Source: CBDCZY01 sp965224745 | GTDB taxonomy: Bacteria; Pseudomonadota; Gammaproteobacteria; Methylococcales; Methylomonadaceae | Assembly: GCA_965224745.1 (NCBI GenBank) | Contig: CBDCZY010000002.1 | Coordinates: forward strand, 558,001 to 622,000 | Length of the DNA: 64,000 bases | Direction: 5' to 3' | Shown here: piece after piece, positions 8,904 through 18,060 of the stretch | Position numbering within the stretch: position 1 is the first letter of the stretch | Layout of the letters: each line of letters begins with the position of its first letter | Position numbers and translations under genes: made by a program | Notes under the pieces: generated by a model | What the model was told of the DNA's origin: nothing | The model's input: the letters and a program-made list of their open reading frames with translations, nothing else | Databases searched by the model: none

Positions 8904-9386
8904 CTGGAAGTTAGAACAGCTTGGCAAATTTTATGCAGCAACACGAAGATTGCCATTTACATTGTGATATTGCGCGAATGCGACGCTAGAAATAATATAC
9001 GATCTCTTCGTTCGCCCAGCTTCCAAACAATTATCTTTTACTGTTCGCAGCGCGAACATACAGCAAATCTGACAGACACCGTTAATAAACGATCAAGTCA
9101 GTACAATCGACTTAGTTCGCATCTATTCTAACGCTTCAAGTATGCGAAGAATGCTGCAAAAGACAATCTCGATACTTGCCTTTATTCGTACTGACTATGC
9201 CGTGTATTAACATCTTCATCAAAAGAAAAATTTAATGTATCGGCAAGTAATAAAATGTTGTAACGTCCCGCACAAGGCAAAAATCATGCAACATTATCTT
9301 TGCTACTAATTCTTTGTTCTCGGACAAGACGCTACCAAACGTTATAATGGTCTATATGATTGAGCTATAAAACCGTATTAAATTAA
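8904..9386. other. 483-bp intergenic region without recognised genes
   Basis: No supported gene or RNA was found. A short palindrome GTTCGCAGCGCGAAC lies near 9044-9058. The TusB-like gene and the leftward beta-helix gene both end into this region, so terminators are expected, but I cannot point to a clear stem followed by a T run. Confidence 0.4.
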
Positions 9387-11012
9387 TTATTCATTTACAA
9401 ATACTGATGTATTTTTAGACGCATTTCCCTTGAGGTCTACTGTTATCCATGACTCATCCGATTTTTCTATTTCACGGCCATATTGGTCTTTTATTACTAC
9501 GCTAACCGGATAAGAACAGGTCGACGGGTAAGAGTGTCTTACAACTTGACCTTCCGAAAAACTGCCATCCCCAAAGTCCCAATAATATCTTACGTTTGGC
9601 CCAAAAGAATCCTTTAAATAACCTGCATCAAAAACCATGTTTTTTGAATACATTTTTTCTGCTTCTACATAAGACTTTAATTTTTGTATTTTATTACTCG
9701 CAAAGATGGCACCTAAACCGGCATTTAGTAATTGCTTATTGAACCTGGCTTTTTTAGCAAGCGAATGAATTTCCCCATACTCTTTATCAATGGTGCTTGC
9801 CAATTTGTTTAGCCCAGCAACAAAATTCTGATCTTTTTTTACTATGCTATTAGCATTATTAAACTTTTCTGGGAGATTATATTGACTCGCGTAATTCCCA
9901 TAGATATCAATGCCTTTCAAGGTATCAAGGTTGTCTGTAACTTTAGAACTTAGAGTCACTCTAGCTTTAAAATTATCAACTTGAGAAGGGGTAAAAACTA
10001 AATTGTTTGCGATTACCGATGATTGTGCATCAAACAGCCCTATTCCGTGCCAAGAAAAAGACATGACAACATTTTCAGCAATGTTAATGTCCTTATATGG
10101 CCCATCGAATAAACCTATTCCTTGCATTGAGCCTTCTAAACCACTTGTTGTATGATTATCTCTATTCAGAATAATATTGTTAACTATATTTAAATCTTCC
10201 AGATCTTTGCCTGTAGAAAGTTGGAAGGCTTGGATGCCATCGTCATGGTTTTCATCTACCACCATATTATTACTGACAACATTGAACTTGACTACATTTT
10301 TATTAGCATTAATCCTGATGCCATCGGCTGAAAAATTGTTAACAACGTTTCCAGCGATTATTGAATTTTCAGAAAGAACGGTTATGCCAAATTTTACGTT
10401 TTCAATAAAATTATTTTCTATTTTAGTGTTATCTGTATTTCTACCCACTAAAATGCCGTTTTTGGCTTTGGCAACCCAATCTTGTTTACTCCAGGAAGAA
10501 TTGTCTTGAACATTATAAATGTATGAATTTACCAATGATAAATTTCTGCTTTTACCCCAATAGCTATTGTCGCCTAAAATAACCATTGATGATTTTTTAT
10601 AGCTTTTTCTAGAAAAACCAGAACTAATGATTAATTTCTCAAACCGCCAATTTTTGCCTGACGCCACCTCTAAATAGCTGAGTTTTGGCTGATGATTTTT
10701 TTCTGCTTTAACAGTAATATATCTATCATTATAAGCTTCGTGAATCCTGACATAACCATGAAACCCAGTTCTTAAAAAAATAGTATCACCTGATTTTACA
10801 GGCGCTCCTTTGTTCTTGGTTACGCCTTTTGCTGTTTTCGTTTCAATTAATCTTTTTTTAACAACTTCCTCTAAAGTCCGCCAAGGTCGTGCAGCTGTTC
10901 CTGAGTTTTTACTCGAACCTTTAATCGGATCAACATAGTAAACAGCAGCCATACCTAAGTTACCATAAAGTAATGCCGCGCTAAGCAATGTAATTTTTAA
11001 TTTTATTTTCAT
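9387..11012 (-). CDS. Exported right-handed beta-helix protein with C-terminal PKD domain
   Basis: A secreted protein of about 541 aa. Signal peptide LKITLLSAALLYGNLGMAA is followed by VYYVDPIKGSSKNSGTAARP, typical of pectate-lyase-like beta-helix enzymes, then many parallel beta-helix rungs (NN.I..N.. repeats, for example NKNVVKFNVVSNN) over about residues 120-390. The C terminus has a PKD fold with the signature WDFGDG. Beta-helix proteins of this kind often cleave or bind acidic polysaccharides; the substrate cannot be named. ATG at 11012 is preferred over an ORF start 23 codons upstream because GGTGGAG precedes it. Confidence 0.75.
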   Translation of the reverse strand: MKIKLKITLLSAALLYGNLGMAAVYYVDPIKGSSKNSGTAARPWRTLEEVVKKRLIETKTAKGVTKNKGAPVKSGDTIFLRTGFHGYVRIHEAYNDRYITVKAEKNHQPKLSYLEVASGKNWRFEKLIISSGFSRKSYKKSSMVILGDNSYWGKSRNLSLVNSYIYNVQDNSSWSKQDWVAKAKNGILVGRNTDNTKIENNFIENVKFGITVLSENSIIAGNVVNNFSADGIRINANKNVVKFNVVSNNMVVDENHDDGIQAFQLSTGKDLEDLNIVNNIILNRDNHTTSGLEGSMQGIGLFDGPYKDINIAENVVMSFSWHGIGLFDAQSSVIANNLVFTPSQVDNFKARVTLSSKVTDNLDTLKGIDIYGNYASQYNLPEKFNNANSIVKKDQNFVAGLNKLASTIDKEYGEIHSLAKKARFNKQLLNAGLGAIFASNKIQKLKSYVEAEKMYSKNMVFDAGYLKDSFGPNVRYYWDFGDGSFSEGQVVRHSYPSTCSYPVSVVIKDQYGREIEKSDESWITVDLKGNASKNTSVFVNE

Positions 11013-11365
11013 TAAATAAATCTCCACCCTACTGTTATTGATACAACATTCCATGAACAAAAATGCTGAAAAATTAACCAACGTTATTAGTTTTTTATTT
11101 AAATATAGCGCATATTGGTTTTTATGCGTACAATAGGAGGGTTATATCTGGTTTTTAAAAGAAAACGAAATATATTCATTTTGCCATCCAAAAATGAATA
11201 CAAAGTGCATTTTTCTAGTTGTATGCCCCATCATCTTGCTAAAACCCTTGTTTAAATGTACTAAAAAAAATGGCATTGTTAATTCATTCAGATGATAGGT
11301 CTATGCTCCTGAATTTAAGGCTTTGCTCGATAGAACAAATTAGCCCTAATGACAGTCCTTATTAC
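11013..11365. other. AT-rich intergenic region
   Basis: 353 bp between the methyltransferase and the beta-helix gene, both leftward. It is AT-rich with homopolymer runs and probably holds the beta-helix promoter; no gene, repeat or RNA was recognised. Confidence 0.4.
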
Positions 11366-12016
11366 TTAGTTCTTTATTCGGAAACCAAATTGCGAATATT
11401 TAACATCTTGCCCGAACAACGATACTAACGGAACGTATAAAACATGTTTTGCTATAGATCTACTTAAGGTTCGCCCGCTCATCAAATTATTTATTCCCTT
11501 TAATTCTTCAGTAATAAAACCATTTTCTAGTACTGTGCGTTCAAAACTTTTAAAGGTAAAAAACCTAAGATGAGTTCTATCTAGTATTCCTGCATCAAGA
11601 TATCGCCAGTCTTTGTTAAAAAGTAATGAAAGTAGATTTTTTAGATAACGAACATTTGGAATGGAGCCAACTAAATAGCCATTCTTTTTCATTTTTTTCT
11701 TAATAGATTTAAAAAAGAAGTCATGATCTGGCATATGTTCAATCACATCGTTACAAATAATTAAATCAAAATAATCATTGGGCAATTGGCCAGCGAAATC
11801 TTGGTATGTTCCGATCAGTAATTTATTCATTCTTCCTGACGCAACTTTCGCACTATTTTTTTCCGCTTCAATACCCCAGTACTCACATTCTGGTATTAAA
11901 AAACCGCGAAATGCTCCAGACGCACAACCAACTTCAAGAACTTTTGAATATTTCGTAGGGAGAAAAGGAGCCACCTCAGATCGGCTAAATTGAAAATAGT
12001 CTAATGAACCTTGCAT
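11366..12016 (-). CDS. Class I SAM-dependent methyltransferase
   Basis: A soluble methyltransferase of about 216 aa. The SAM-binding motif I is VLEVGCASGAFRGFL, acidic motif II YWGIEAE, and the motif around LIICNDVIEHMPD is typical of methyltransferase-11/23 type enzymes. The later SIPNVRYL and LDRTHLRFFT are seen in methyltransferases acting in surface-glycan gene sets, but here there is no such cluster, so the substrate is open. ATG at 12016 is chosen because AGGA lies 8-10 bases upstream; the open frame extends a further 23 codons. Confidence 0.75.
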   Translation of the reverse strand: MQGSLDYFQFSRSEVAPFLPTKYSKVLEVGCASGAFRGFLIPECEYWGIEAEKNSAKVASGRMNKLLIGTYQDFAGQLPNDYFDLIICNDVIEHMPDHDFFFKSIKKKMKKNGYLVGSIPNVRYLKNLLSLLFNKDWRYLDAGILDRTHLRFFTFKSFERTVLENGFITEELKGINNLMSGRTLSRSIAKHVLYVPLVSLFGQDVKYSQFGFRIKN

Positions 12017-12447
12017 GTTTTCTTCCTTGCCTCTATTAGTTAGTAAAAAACAACGACTTTGAAAAACTGTAGTTATTGCTCTCAATCAATAGCCACTTAA
12101 CTCATTGAGTAAATTTAACCATTGAAAGTTCAAAACCCGAGGACTTAACAGAACCAACGACTATTCAGACTGCTGGAGGTTAGAATAGCTCTTATTGTAT
12201 TTATTTTTCTTTGTAATGTAGTGAAGAGTATCACTAAAAAGTGAGATTGAGGTGTTTTCTAATGATTTAGAAATTGGAAACTATCAACTTTGACTTAAGA
12301 ACCTTCATTGAGAGAATAACTTCTAAAGATAAGGTGATCTTTTGAAAGTTCACCAAAACATCTTCAACTTGGGTTAGAAAAGCTTACTGAATCTTCAAGA
12401 TGGAATGTTCATTATTACACTATTAATAGGCTTTAGACTAATTAAAA
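12017..12447. other. 431-bp intergenic region
   Basis: Between panC (ending at 12448) and the methyltransferase. It is AT-rich and I see no supported gene. A weak stem GGTGA...TCACC occurs near 12332-12353 without a convincing T tract. Confidence 0.4.
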
Positions 12448-13290
12448 TTACGCAACGATTTCTAAATTATCAATCAAACGGGTTTTGCCTAATCGCGCAG
12501 CCGTTAATATAACGAGATTCTTGTCCTTTTTTTTGGCAGGCTGTAATGTGTGGCTCTGACAAATTGAAAAGTAATCGAGTTTAAAACCATTTTGAAGCAA
12601 ATATCCAACTTGTTTTTTTTCGATAGCCTCATATTCAGTCAACCCGTTTTGAACAAGTTGTTTGGCATGTATCAATGATTGGTAAAGCTTAGGAGCCTCC
12701 CTTCTCTGTTGCTCAGTTAAATAACTGTTTCTTGAACTCAAGGCCAGACCATTCTTATCTCTAACTGTTGATACCCCTTTGACAGAAAAGTTCATATTTA
12801 GATCCGTCATCATATTCTTAATAACTATCAATTGTTGATAATCTTTTTTCCCAAGGAAAATCACTTCAGGTTGCACCATATTCAATAGCTTGCAAACGAC
12901 TGTTGCTACGCCTTTGAAGTGGCCTGGCCTAAAGGCACCGCAATGCAAATCGGATATTCCTGCCACCTCAATACTCGTCAAGGCCTTCGAAGGATATATT
13001 TCATCAATTTCAGGAATAAAAACCAAATCGACTTGATGTTCATCCAAAAATTTTAAATCCTCGACAAGGGTTCGAGGATAAGTCGTAAAGTCTTCATCTT
13101 GCCCAAACTGAGTCGGATTAACAAAAATACTAACAACGACAAAATCAGTTTCCAAACGAGATTCATCAACCAGCCTTAAATGGCCTTGATGCAGATTGCC
13201 CATGGTTGGCACAAAACCAATGGATTTACATTGCTGGCGAACACTATGTAACGTATCCCTCAATTCAGAGATCTTCTTTACTTGTAGCAT
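12448..13290 (-). CDS. panC: Pantoate--beta-alanine ligase (pantothenate synthetase)
   Basis: Joins pantoate and beta-alanine with ATP to make pantothenate, the last step to vitamin B5. The 280-aa length matches the family. Motifs: FVPTMGNLHQGH (nucleotidyltransferase HxGH-type site), VVSIFVNPTQFGQDEDF, FLGKKDYQQL and LALSSRNSYL. It follows panB with a 2-nt gap (13291-13292) in the leftward pcnB-folK-panB-panC operon and is its last recognised gene. Confidence 0.95.
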   Translation of the reverse strand: MLQVKKISELRDTLHSVRQQCKSIGFVPTMGNLHQGHLRLVDESRLETDFVVVSIFVNPTQFGQDEDFTTYPRTLVEDLKFLDEHQVDLVFIPEIDEIYPSKALTSIEVAGISDLHCGAFRPGHFKGVATVVCKLLNMVQPEVIFLGKKDYQQLIVIKNMMTDLNMNFSVKGVSTVRDKNGLALSSRNSYLTEQQRREAPKLYQSLIHAKQLVQNGLTEYEAIEKKQVGYLLQNGFKLDYFSICQSHTLQPAKKKDKNLVILTAARLGKTRLIDNLEIVA

Positions 13291-13292
13291 GC

Positions 13293-14114
13293 TTAATAAC
13301 TATGCTCTTCGTCTGGAAAATCTCCTTGCTTAACTTCATTGATAAATTGTTGGATCGCTTGTGAAACATCCTGACCATCCTTGAGAAAATTCTTACAAAA
13401 TTTTGGGCTTTTCCCGCAATTGATATTCAGCATGTCGTAAAGAACCAGAACCTGCCCATCGCAAGCCGACCCTGCACCAATCCCGATTGTAGGAATACTT
13501 AAAGCTGCGGTAATACGTCCTGCCAGAGCTGCTGGAATACACTCTACAACCAATAAACGGCAACCTGCTGCTTCTAAAGCTTCAGCCTGACGGATCAACT
13601 CATTAGCATCTTGTTGATTTTTCCCCCGAGTATGATAAGCACCCAATTGATTGATAGATTGAGGTAATAACCCTAAGTGTCCGCAAACAGGAATGCCTTG
13701 TTCTGATAAAAACTGAACAACATCCAATCTAGTCGCACAACCTCCTTCCAATTTAACCATTTGCGCTCCCTGCCGCATTAAACGGGCAGCGTTTTTACCG
13801 GCACTTTCGATGGTTGCATAACTCATGAAAGGTAAATCAGCTATAACCATAGCTCTTTTGCGCCCTCTCGCTACACAAGCAGTATGATAGGCCATGTCTT
13901 GAATAGTCACTGGTATAGTAGTGGTTTGGCCTTGGATGACCATGCCGAGTGAGTCCCCAACCAAAATCGCATCTATCCCTGCTTGATCCAACAAAGCGCT
14001 AAAACTGGCATCATAGGCTGTTAAACAAGTAATTTTATCTTGCTCAGCTTTCATGCGATTTAGATCCAAAATTGAAAGCACTTTGTCTGCTTTAAGGCTT
14101 GATTCTGAAGACAT
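13293..14114 (-). CDS. panB: 3-methyl-2-oxobutanoate hydroxymethyltransferase
   Basis: First committed enzyme of pantothenate synthesis, using methylene-tetrahydrofolate to make ketopantoate. 273 aa. Motifs: KITCLTAYDASFSALLDQAG, LVGDSLGMVIQGQ with metal-binding Asp, VKLEGG and PTIGIGAGSACDGQVLV. It directly abuts folK (panB begins at 14114, folK ends at 14115), so the genes are cotranscribed; the folate link to folK is biochemically sensible. Confidence 0.95.
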   Translation of the reverse strand: MSSESSLKADKVLSILDLNRMKAEQDKITCLTAYDASFSALLDQAGIDAILVGDSLGMVIQGQTTTIPVTIQDMAYHTACVARGRKRAMVIADLPFMSYATIESAGKNAARLMRQGAQMVKLEGGCATRLDVVQFLSEQGIPVCGHLGLLPQSINQLGAYHTRGKNQQDANELIRQAEALEAAGCRLLVVECIPAALAGRITAALSIPTIGIGAGSACDGQVLVLYDMLNINCGKSPKFCKNFLKDGQDVSQAIQQFINEVKQGDFPDEEHSY

Positions 14115-14624
14115 TTAGCGTAAAGAGTGTTGTATTTTCTTTAATCCTTGCTGAGGACAACGAGCCATGAGCTCAGCAATCGTTGTGAACCCCGGCACGA
14201 TAAAGTCGGGGGCTATATCATTAAGTGGATAAAGCACAAATGATCTGCTAATCAGACCAGGGTGAGGTACAATTAATTCCGGCCTATTAATAGTTTCTTG
14301 ACCAAAAAGTAATAAATCTAAATCGACTGTTCGGGGTCCCCAGCGTTTTCCAGTTCGTATACGACCGAGTTGAGTCTCAATTGCTTGCATTTCATGCAAA
14401 AGGGTAATAGCTTCTAATGTTGTCTTGATAGCAAGCGCAGCATTTACATAATCAGGTTGATCTTGGGGACCCATTGGTGGGCTTGCATATAATCCAGATG
14501 TAGCAACTACTGTTACAGAGTCCAGTTTATCCAGAGCAAACTTGGCTTGCTGTAACTTTTCTACTGGCGTATCCAAGTTGCTGCCCAATCCGATATAGGC
14601 AACCACAAGAACGTTGTCAGTCAT
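14115..14624 (-). CDS. folK: 2-amino-4-hydroxy-6-hydroxymethyldihydropteridine diphosphokinase
   Basis: Transfers pyrophosphate from ATP to hydroxymethyl-dihydropterin in folate synthesis. 169 aa, normal length. Motifs: AYIGLGSNLD at the N terminus, YASPPMGPQDQPDYVNAALA, and the HPPK signature RWGPRTVDLDLLLFG, followed by VPHPGLISRSFVLYPL. It lies 2 nt after the pcnB stop in the leftward operon. Confidence 0.95.
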   Translation of the reverse strand: MTDNVLVVAYIGLGSNLDTPVEKLQQAKFALDKLDSVTVVATSGLYASPPMGPQDQPDYVNAALAIKTTLEAITLLHEMQAIETQLGRIRTGKRWGPRTVDLDLLLFGQETINRPELIVPHPGLISRSFVLYPLNDIAPDFIVPGFTTIAELMARCPQQGLKKIQHSLR

Positions 14625-14626
14625 CG

Positions 14627-15943
14627 TTAACGCGTTGTTTGTTGAGGCTGAGAAATAATATCTTGACGATAATGTTTAGGTTTTCTTTTCGTTCGATTAG
14701 ATCGTTTTCGAGGTCCTCGAGACATTTTAGTCTGCTCATGTTCATCGGCCAAATGAAAGCGGGTCCACCAATCGGCCAAGTCTTGGTCCGCACCACCTGT
14801 TTCTGCTCGTAACAACAAGAAATCATACGCTGCTCTGAACTTAGGATGAGTCAAAAGTTTGAATGGCTTCTGACCTTGGCGGTATTTGAAACGTGTTTGT
14901 AAACTCCAGACTTCGCGCATACTTATTCCCACATGGCGAGGAAATGCTGTTCGCTTCAGTTGCTGGGCGATGATTTCGCTTGCTGCTTCCTGGTAAGCCT
15001 TGGTTTCTGGCAAGCCTTGTTCGATTTTTTTACTGACCTTGGTCTCAAATGGATCCCAAAGCAAGGCAGACAGCAAAAAATACGTTGTAACCGTTTTGCC
15101 CTCAGCTAACCGTTTATCGGTATTTCCCAAAGCTTTGTTCAGAAATGTTTTCGGAAACCCGTCCTTTTCAACGGACAATCCTTTTTCTGTTGCAGGAAAT
15201 AACATTGCAAACAACCCGTAGTGTCTTAATACTTCAAATGTTTGCAGGGCGCAGCCGGATAAAAACAACTTTAATGCCTCATCAAACAGGCGTGGAGGTG
15301 GAATATCTTCCAATAAGCCAGCCATTTGTCTTATCGGCGCTTCCGTATCCGGATGCATGGTAAAACCAAGTTTTGCAGCAAAACGAGCAGCACGAAGCAT
15401 ACGAACCGGATCTTCTCGATAACGAATCGCTGGGTCGCCAATGAGTCTTAACTCACCTCGCTGAAGATCTTGCATACCACCAACATAATCCACAACCGAA
15501 AAATCTTTGATATTGTAATACAACGCGTTGATAGTAAAATCTCTGCGCCAAACGTCTTCCTCCAGCGTACCATAAGTATTGTCACGAAGCAGACGGCCAT
15601 TCTCTTCATCTTTGGCGCTACTATTGTTATTTGCACTGCTCTCAGTAGAACCTCTGAAGGTGGCTACTTCGATTATTTCACGACCGAAATAAACGTGCGC
15701 CAAACGAAAACGCCGGCCTATGAGTCGGCTGTTTCTAAAGGCTTTTCTAACTTGATCAGGATGGGCATCTGTAACCACATCGAAATCTTTAGGCTCACGC
15801 CCCAACAACAGATCTCTAACACACCCTCCCACCAAGTAAGCGTCAAAGCCTGAGTCTTTGAGCCGGTATAAAACTTTTATGGCATTTTTACTGATGTTGC
15901 CACGCGAAATGTGGTGATCAGAACGCGTATAAACTTCACTCAA
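14627..15943 (-). CDS. pcnB: Poly(A) polymerase I
   Basis: Adds poly(A) tails to RNA 3' ends, promoting decay. 438 aa. The nucleotidyltransferase core is VGGCVRDLLLGREPKDFDVV with the paired catalytic Asp; further motifs are RRDFTINALYYN and DPVRMLRAARFAAKLGF. The basic C-terminal tail (RGPRKRSNRTKRKPKHYRQ) is typical of PcnB and distinguishes it from CCA-adding enzymes. The frame has no ATG near its beginning after an upstream TAA; TTG at 15943, giving the conserved YTRSDHHISRGNIS start, is the best choice. It leads the operon pcnB-folK-panB-panC. Confidence 0.92.
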   Translation of the reverse strand: MSEVYTRSDHHISRGNISKNAIKVLYRLKDSGFDAYLVGGCVRDLLLGREPKDFDVVTDAHPDQVRKAFRNSRLIGRRFRLAHVYFGREIIEVATFRGSTESSANNNSSAKDEENGRLLRDNTYGTLEEDVWRRDFTINALYYNIKDFSVVDYVGGMQDLQRGELRLIGDPAIRYREDPVRMLRAARFAAKLGFTMHPDTEAPIRQMAGLLEDIPPPRLFDEALKLFLSGCALQTFEVLRHYGLFAMLFPATEKGLSVEKDGFPKTFLNKALGNTDKRLAEGKTVTTYFLLSALLWDPFETKVSKKIEQGLPETKAYQEAASEIIAQQLKRTAFPRHVGISMREVWSLQTRFKYRQGQKPFKLLTHPKFRAAYDFLLLRAETGGADQDLADWWTRFHLADEHEQTKMSRGPRKRSNRTKRKPKHYRQDIISQPQQTTR

Positions 15944-16256
15944 AGGTTGGGCGGGAATAGAACCTGGCGATTTAAATAGTTTTTTTATGAAATTAAAAAT
16001 AAGTTCCTCTACTATTTTTTTGATTATTTCAAATTCATGATATCACTTAAGGCATTGAGCTCAAACATTAGCGAGCTTTTTAAGCTGAGTTCTTGAAAAT
16101 TGTAGTAGAGTTTTTGACAAGTTACTACCACCTCCAGTGCACAAAGAGATGAAATAAATAGTTATAATCGTTTTAGTAATATCGTTTCATCCAGTATATT
16201 GGCAAGCCTGCTGGTACCCTTTACAATAAATTTATTGAATAGATTAAGGAGTAAAA
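15944..16256. other. Intergenic region upstream of pcnB
   Basis: 313 bp between the divergent pcnB and the small membrane-protein gene. It should hold promoters for both directions. No operator or RNA structure was recognised. Confidence 0.4.
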
Positions 16257-16436
16257 ATGAAAGACAAAATCCTGCAAGAGCTGATTGGTCATCCATTGTT
16301 AACCACGCTCATTATATGTGATGCCGCCATTGTAATGACAATGATGAACATGCATGTCGTGATCTCTGCTCTGTTCGTTATAGGACTCGTTGTATTAGCG
16401 GCCTACTTGGGACAGGTTATAAATTTATCATCATAA
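16257..16436 (+). CDS. Small two-helix membrane protein (59 aa)
   Basis: A 59-codon ORF with ATG at 16257 preceded by AAGGAG at good distance. The product begins MKDKILQELIGHPLLTT and contains two hydrophobic stretches, about residues 15-28 and 33-53, so it is probably a small inner-membrane protein. It is not part of a known family to me. It precedes the RDD protein gene by 68 nt in the same direction. The ribosome-binding site and the membrane-like composition make chance occurrence unlikely. Confidence 0.6.
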   Translation: MKDKILQELIGHPLLTTLIICDAAIVMTMMNMHVVISALFVIGLVVLAAYLGQVINLSS

Positions 16437-16504
16437 AACATGTCGTTCCAATATATACCTAGTATTTCATGGACACTCGAACTATTTACATAAGCGACTA
16501 ACAA

Positions 16505-16951
16505 TTGTTCAAAGATAAAATAACCGAATCTAAAACAAATAATAATCTGCAAGCACCAGGCTTTTTTAGAAGGTTGGCAGCTATTTGTTATGACAGCTTT
16601 CTACTGGTGGCTGTATTTTTTTTGGTAACCTCTATGTTACTGCCTGTAAATTCAGGCAAAGCCTTTGCACCAAACCAGTATTACTACCCGGTCATTTTAT
16701 TCGTAGTTGGGTATTTATTTTTTGCATGGTTTTGGACTCATGGTGGACAAACTTTGGGGATGCGGGCTTGGAAATTAAAGTTGACCACAGAAAATGATCA
16801 ACCCATCAGTTGGCAAATCGCAGCATGTCGTTACTTCGCAGCTTGTCTATCCTTGCTTTCTTTGGGGCTAGGCTTCTGCTGGATAATAATCGACACAGAT
16901 AAAAAAGCTTGGCATGACTATCTGTCTAAAACCAAACTGACTTGCTTGTGA
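16505..16951 (+). CDS. RDD-family membrane protein
   Basis: A 148-aa integral membrane protein of the RDD family, named for conserved Arg-Asp-Asp residues. Here GFFRRLAAICYDSFLL gives the Arg and first Asp, and HGGQTLGMRAWKLKL plus WIIIDTDKKAWHDYLSKT complete the family pattern. Three to four transmembrane helices are visible. Function is generally unknown (transport or ion homeostasis has been proposed for some members). The start is TTG at 16505. It converges on lptG with a 38-bp gap. Confidence 0.8.
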   Translation: MFKDKITESKTNNNLQAPGFFRRLAAICYDSFLLVAVFFLVTSMLLPVNSGKAFAPNQYYYPVILFVVGYLFFAWFWTHGGQTLGMRAWKLKLTTENDQPISWQIAACRYFAACLSLLSLGLGFCWIIIDTDKKAWHDYLSKTKLTCL

Positions 16952-16989
16952 TATTGGTTAACTGTGCTTATGAGCTCAAGGAAGGTAAA

Positions 16990-18060
16990 TCAATAGCGAA
17001 ATTTTCTAAAGGCAATCAGAGCAACTGACAGAACCGCAAAACTAGGCAATAGCGCCATCAATAAAGGATTTAGATGGTAAATCAACCCTACATTACCAAC
17101 AATTTTGTCGATAATATTAAAACTCATACCAAACAGCACCCCTACCATGAGCCTATTGCCTAAACTAACTGTGCGGTGAACACCTGTCACAAAAGGCGTT
17201 GCAACCAGCAACATCACTACCGTAACCAACGGGTTAAATAATCGACTCCAGAACGCCAACTCAAAAATTTCTGCTTTTTGATTATTTTTCTTCAAAAATT
17301 GAATGTAGGTCATCAAGTCGTAAAGCGATAAATTGTCAGGTTTAACCACCACTATTTCCATTAAATCCGCATCAATGCTGGAGCGCCAAATTTCCTCGTC
17401 AATTCGTCGGGAAACCACTTTATTATCAATTAATTCAGACTGCTCTATATTCGAAACCAACCAGCTTTTATGATCCCGAAAATCTGCTCTTTCAGCATGC
17501 GACATCAATTTAAGTTGACCTTCTTGATTCAATTGATATAAATAAAGATCACTGAGCCATTTATCATTAAAGATTTGTCTGATATTGATAAACAAATCAC
17601 CATCTCGTAACCAAAGACCATAGCGATTTCCAATACTCACTTGCTTGTTCTCAGATGTTGTCTTAAGGATTTGAGCGGCTCTTTCCGCAGGCGGGGCAAC
17701 AAACTCCCCTATCAAAATAGAAAACACCACCAGCAGAAAACCTGCTAATAACACTGATTTTATAATGTCATAAACGGACATCCCGGCTGCCCTCATACTG
17801 ACAATTTCCCGATTATTTGCCATCGCACCGAGTACAAACAAACTGCCCAAGAGGGCTGCAGAAGGAATCAGTTCATAGAAAACCCTCGGTGCCGTTAAAG
17901 CAAGATAGAGCAAAACTTCCCTTAACCCATAGTCGCCTTTACCCATATCACGCGCTTCATCTGCAAAAGTAAATAACATAAATAATGCCAATAAAACCAC
18001 TGCGGCAAGTAATGATGCTTTGAGGATTTCTCGTACTATATAGAGGGTTAAGGTTTTCAA
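16990..18060 (-). CDS. lptG: LPS export ABC transporter permease LptG
   Basis: One of the two inner-membrane permeases of LptB2FG, which extracts lipopolysaccharide and feeds it to the LptC/A/D bridge. About 356 aa from a TTG start at 18060, preceded by GAAGGAAC; this start overlaps the lptF stop (TTGA), as is common in this pair. The open frame reaches farther upstream inside lptF but that part is a shadow. Six helices and a central periplasmic beta-jellyroll domain (about residues 130-265) can be seen; ANNREIVSMRAAGMS is the coupling-helix region. Confidence 0.92.
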   Translation of the reverse strand: MKTLTLYIVREILKASLLAAVVLLALFMLFTFADEARDMGKGDYGLREVLLYLALTAPRVFYELIPSAALLGSLFVLGAMANNREIVSMRAAGMSVYDIIKSVLLAGFLLVVFSILIGEFVAPPAERAAQILKTTSENKQVSIGNRYGLWLRDGDLFINIRQIFNDKWLSDLYLYQLNQEGQLKLMSHAERADFRDHKSWLVSNIEQSELIDNKVVSRRIDEEIWRSSIDADLMEIVVVKPDNLSLYDLMTYIQFLKKNNQKAEIFELAFWSRLFNPLVTVVMLLVATPFVTGVHRTVSLGNRLMVGVLFGMSFNIIDKIVGNVGLIYHLNPLLMALLPSFAVLSVALIAFRKFRY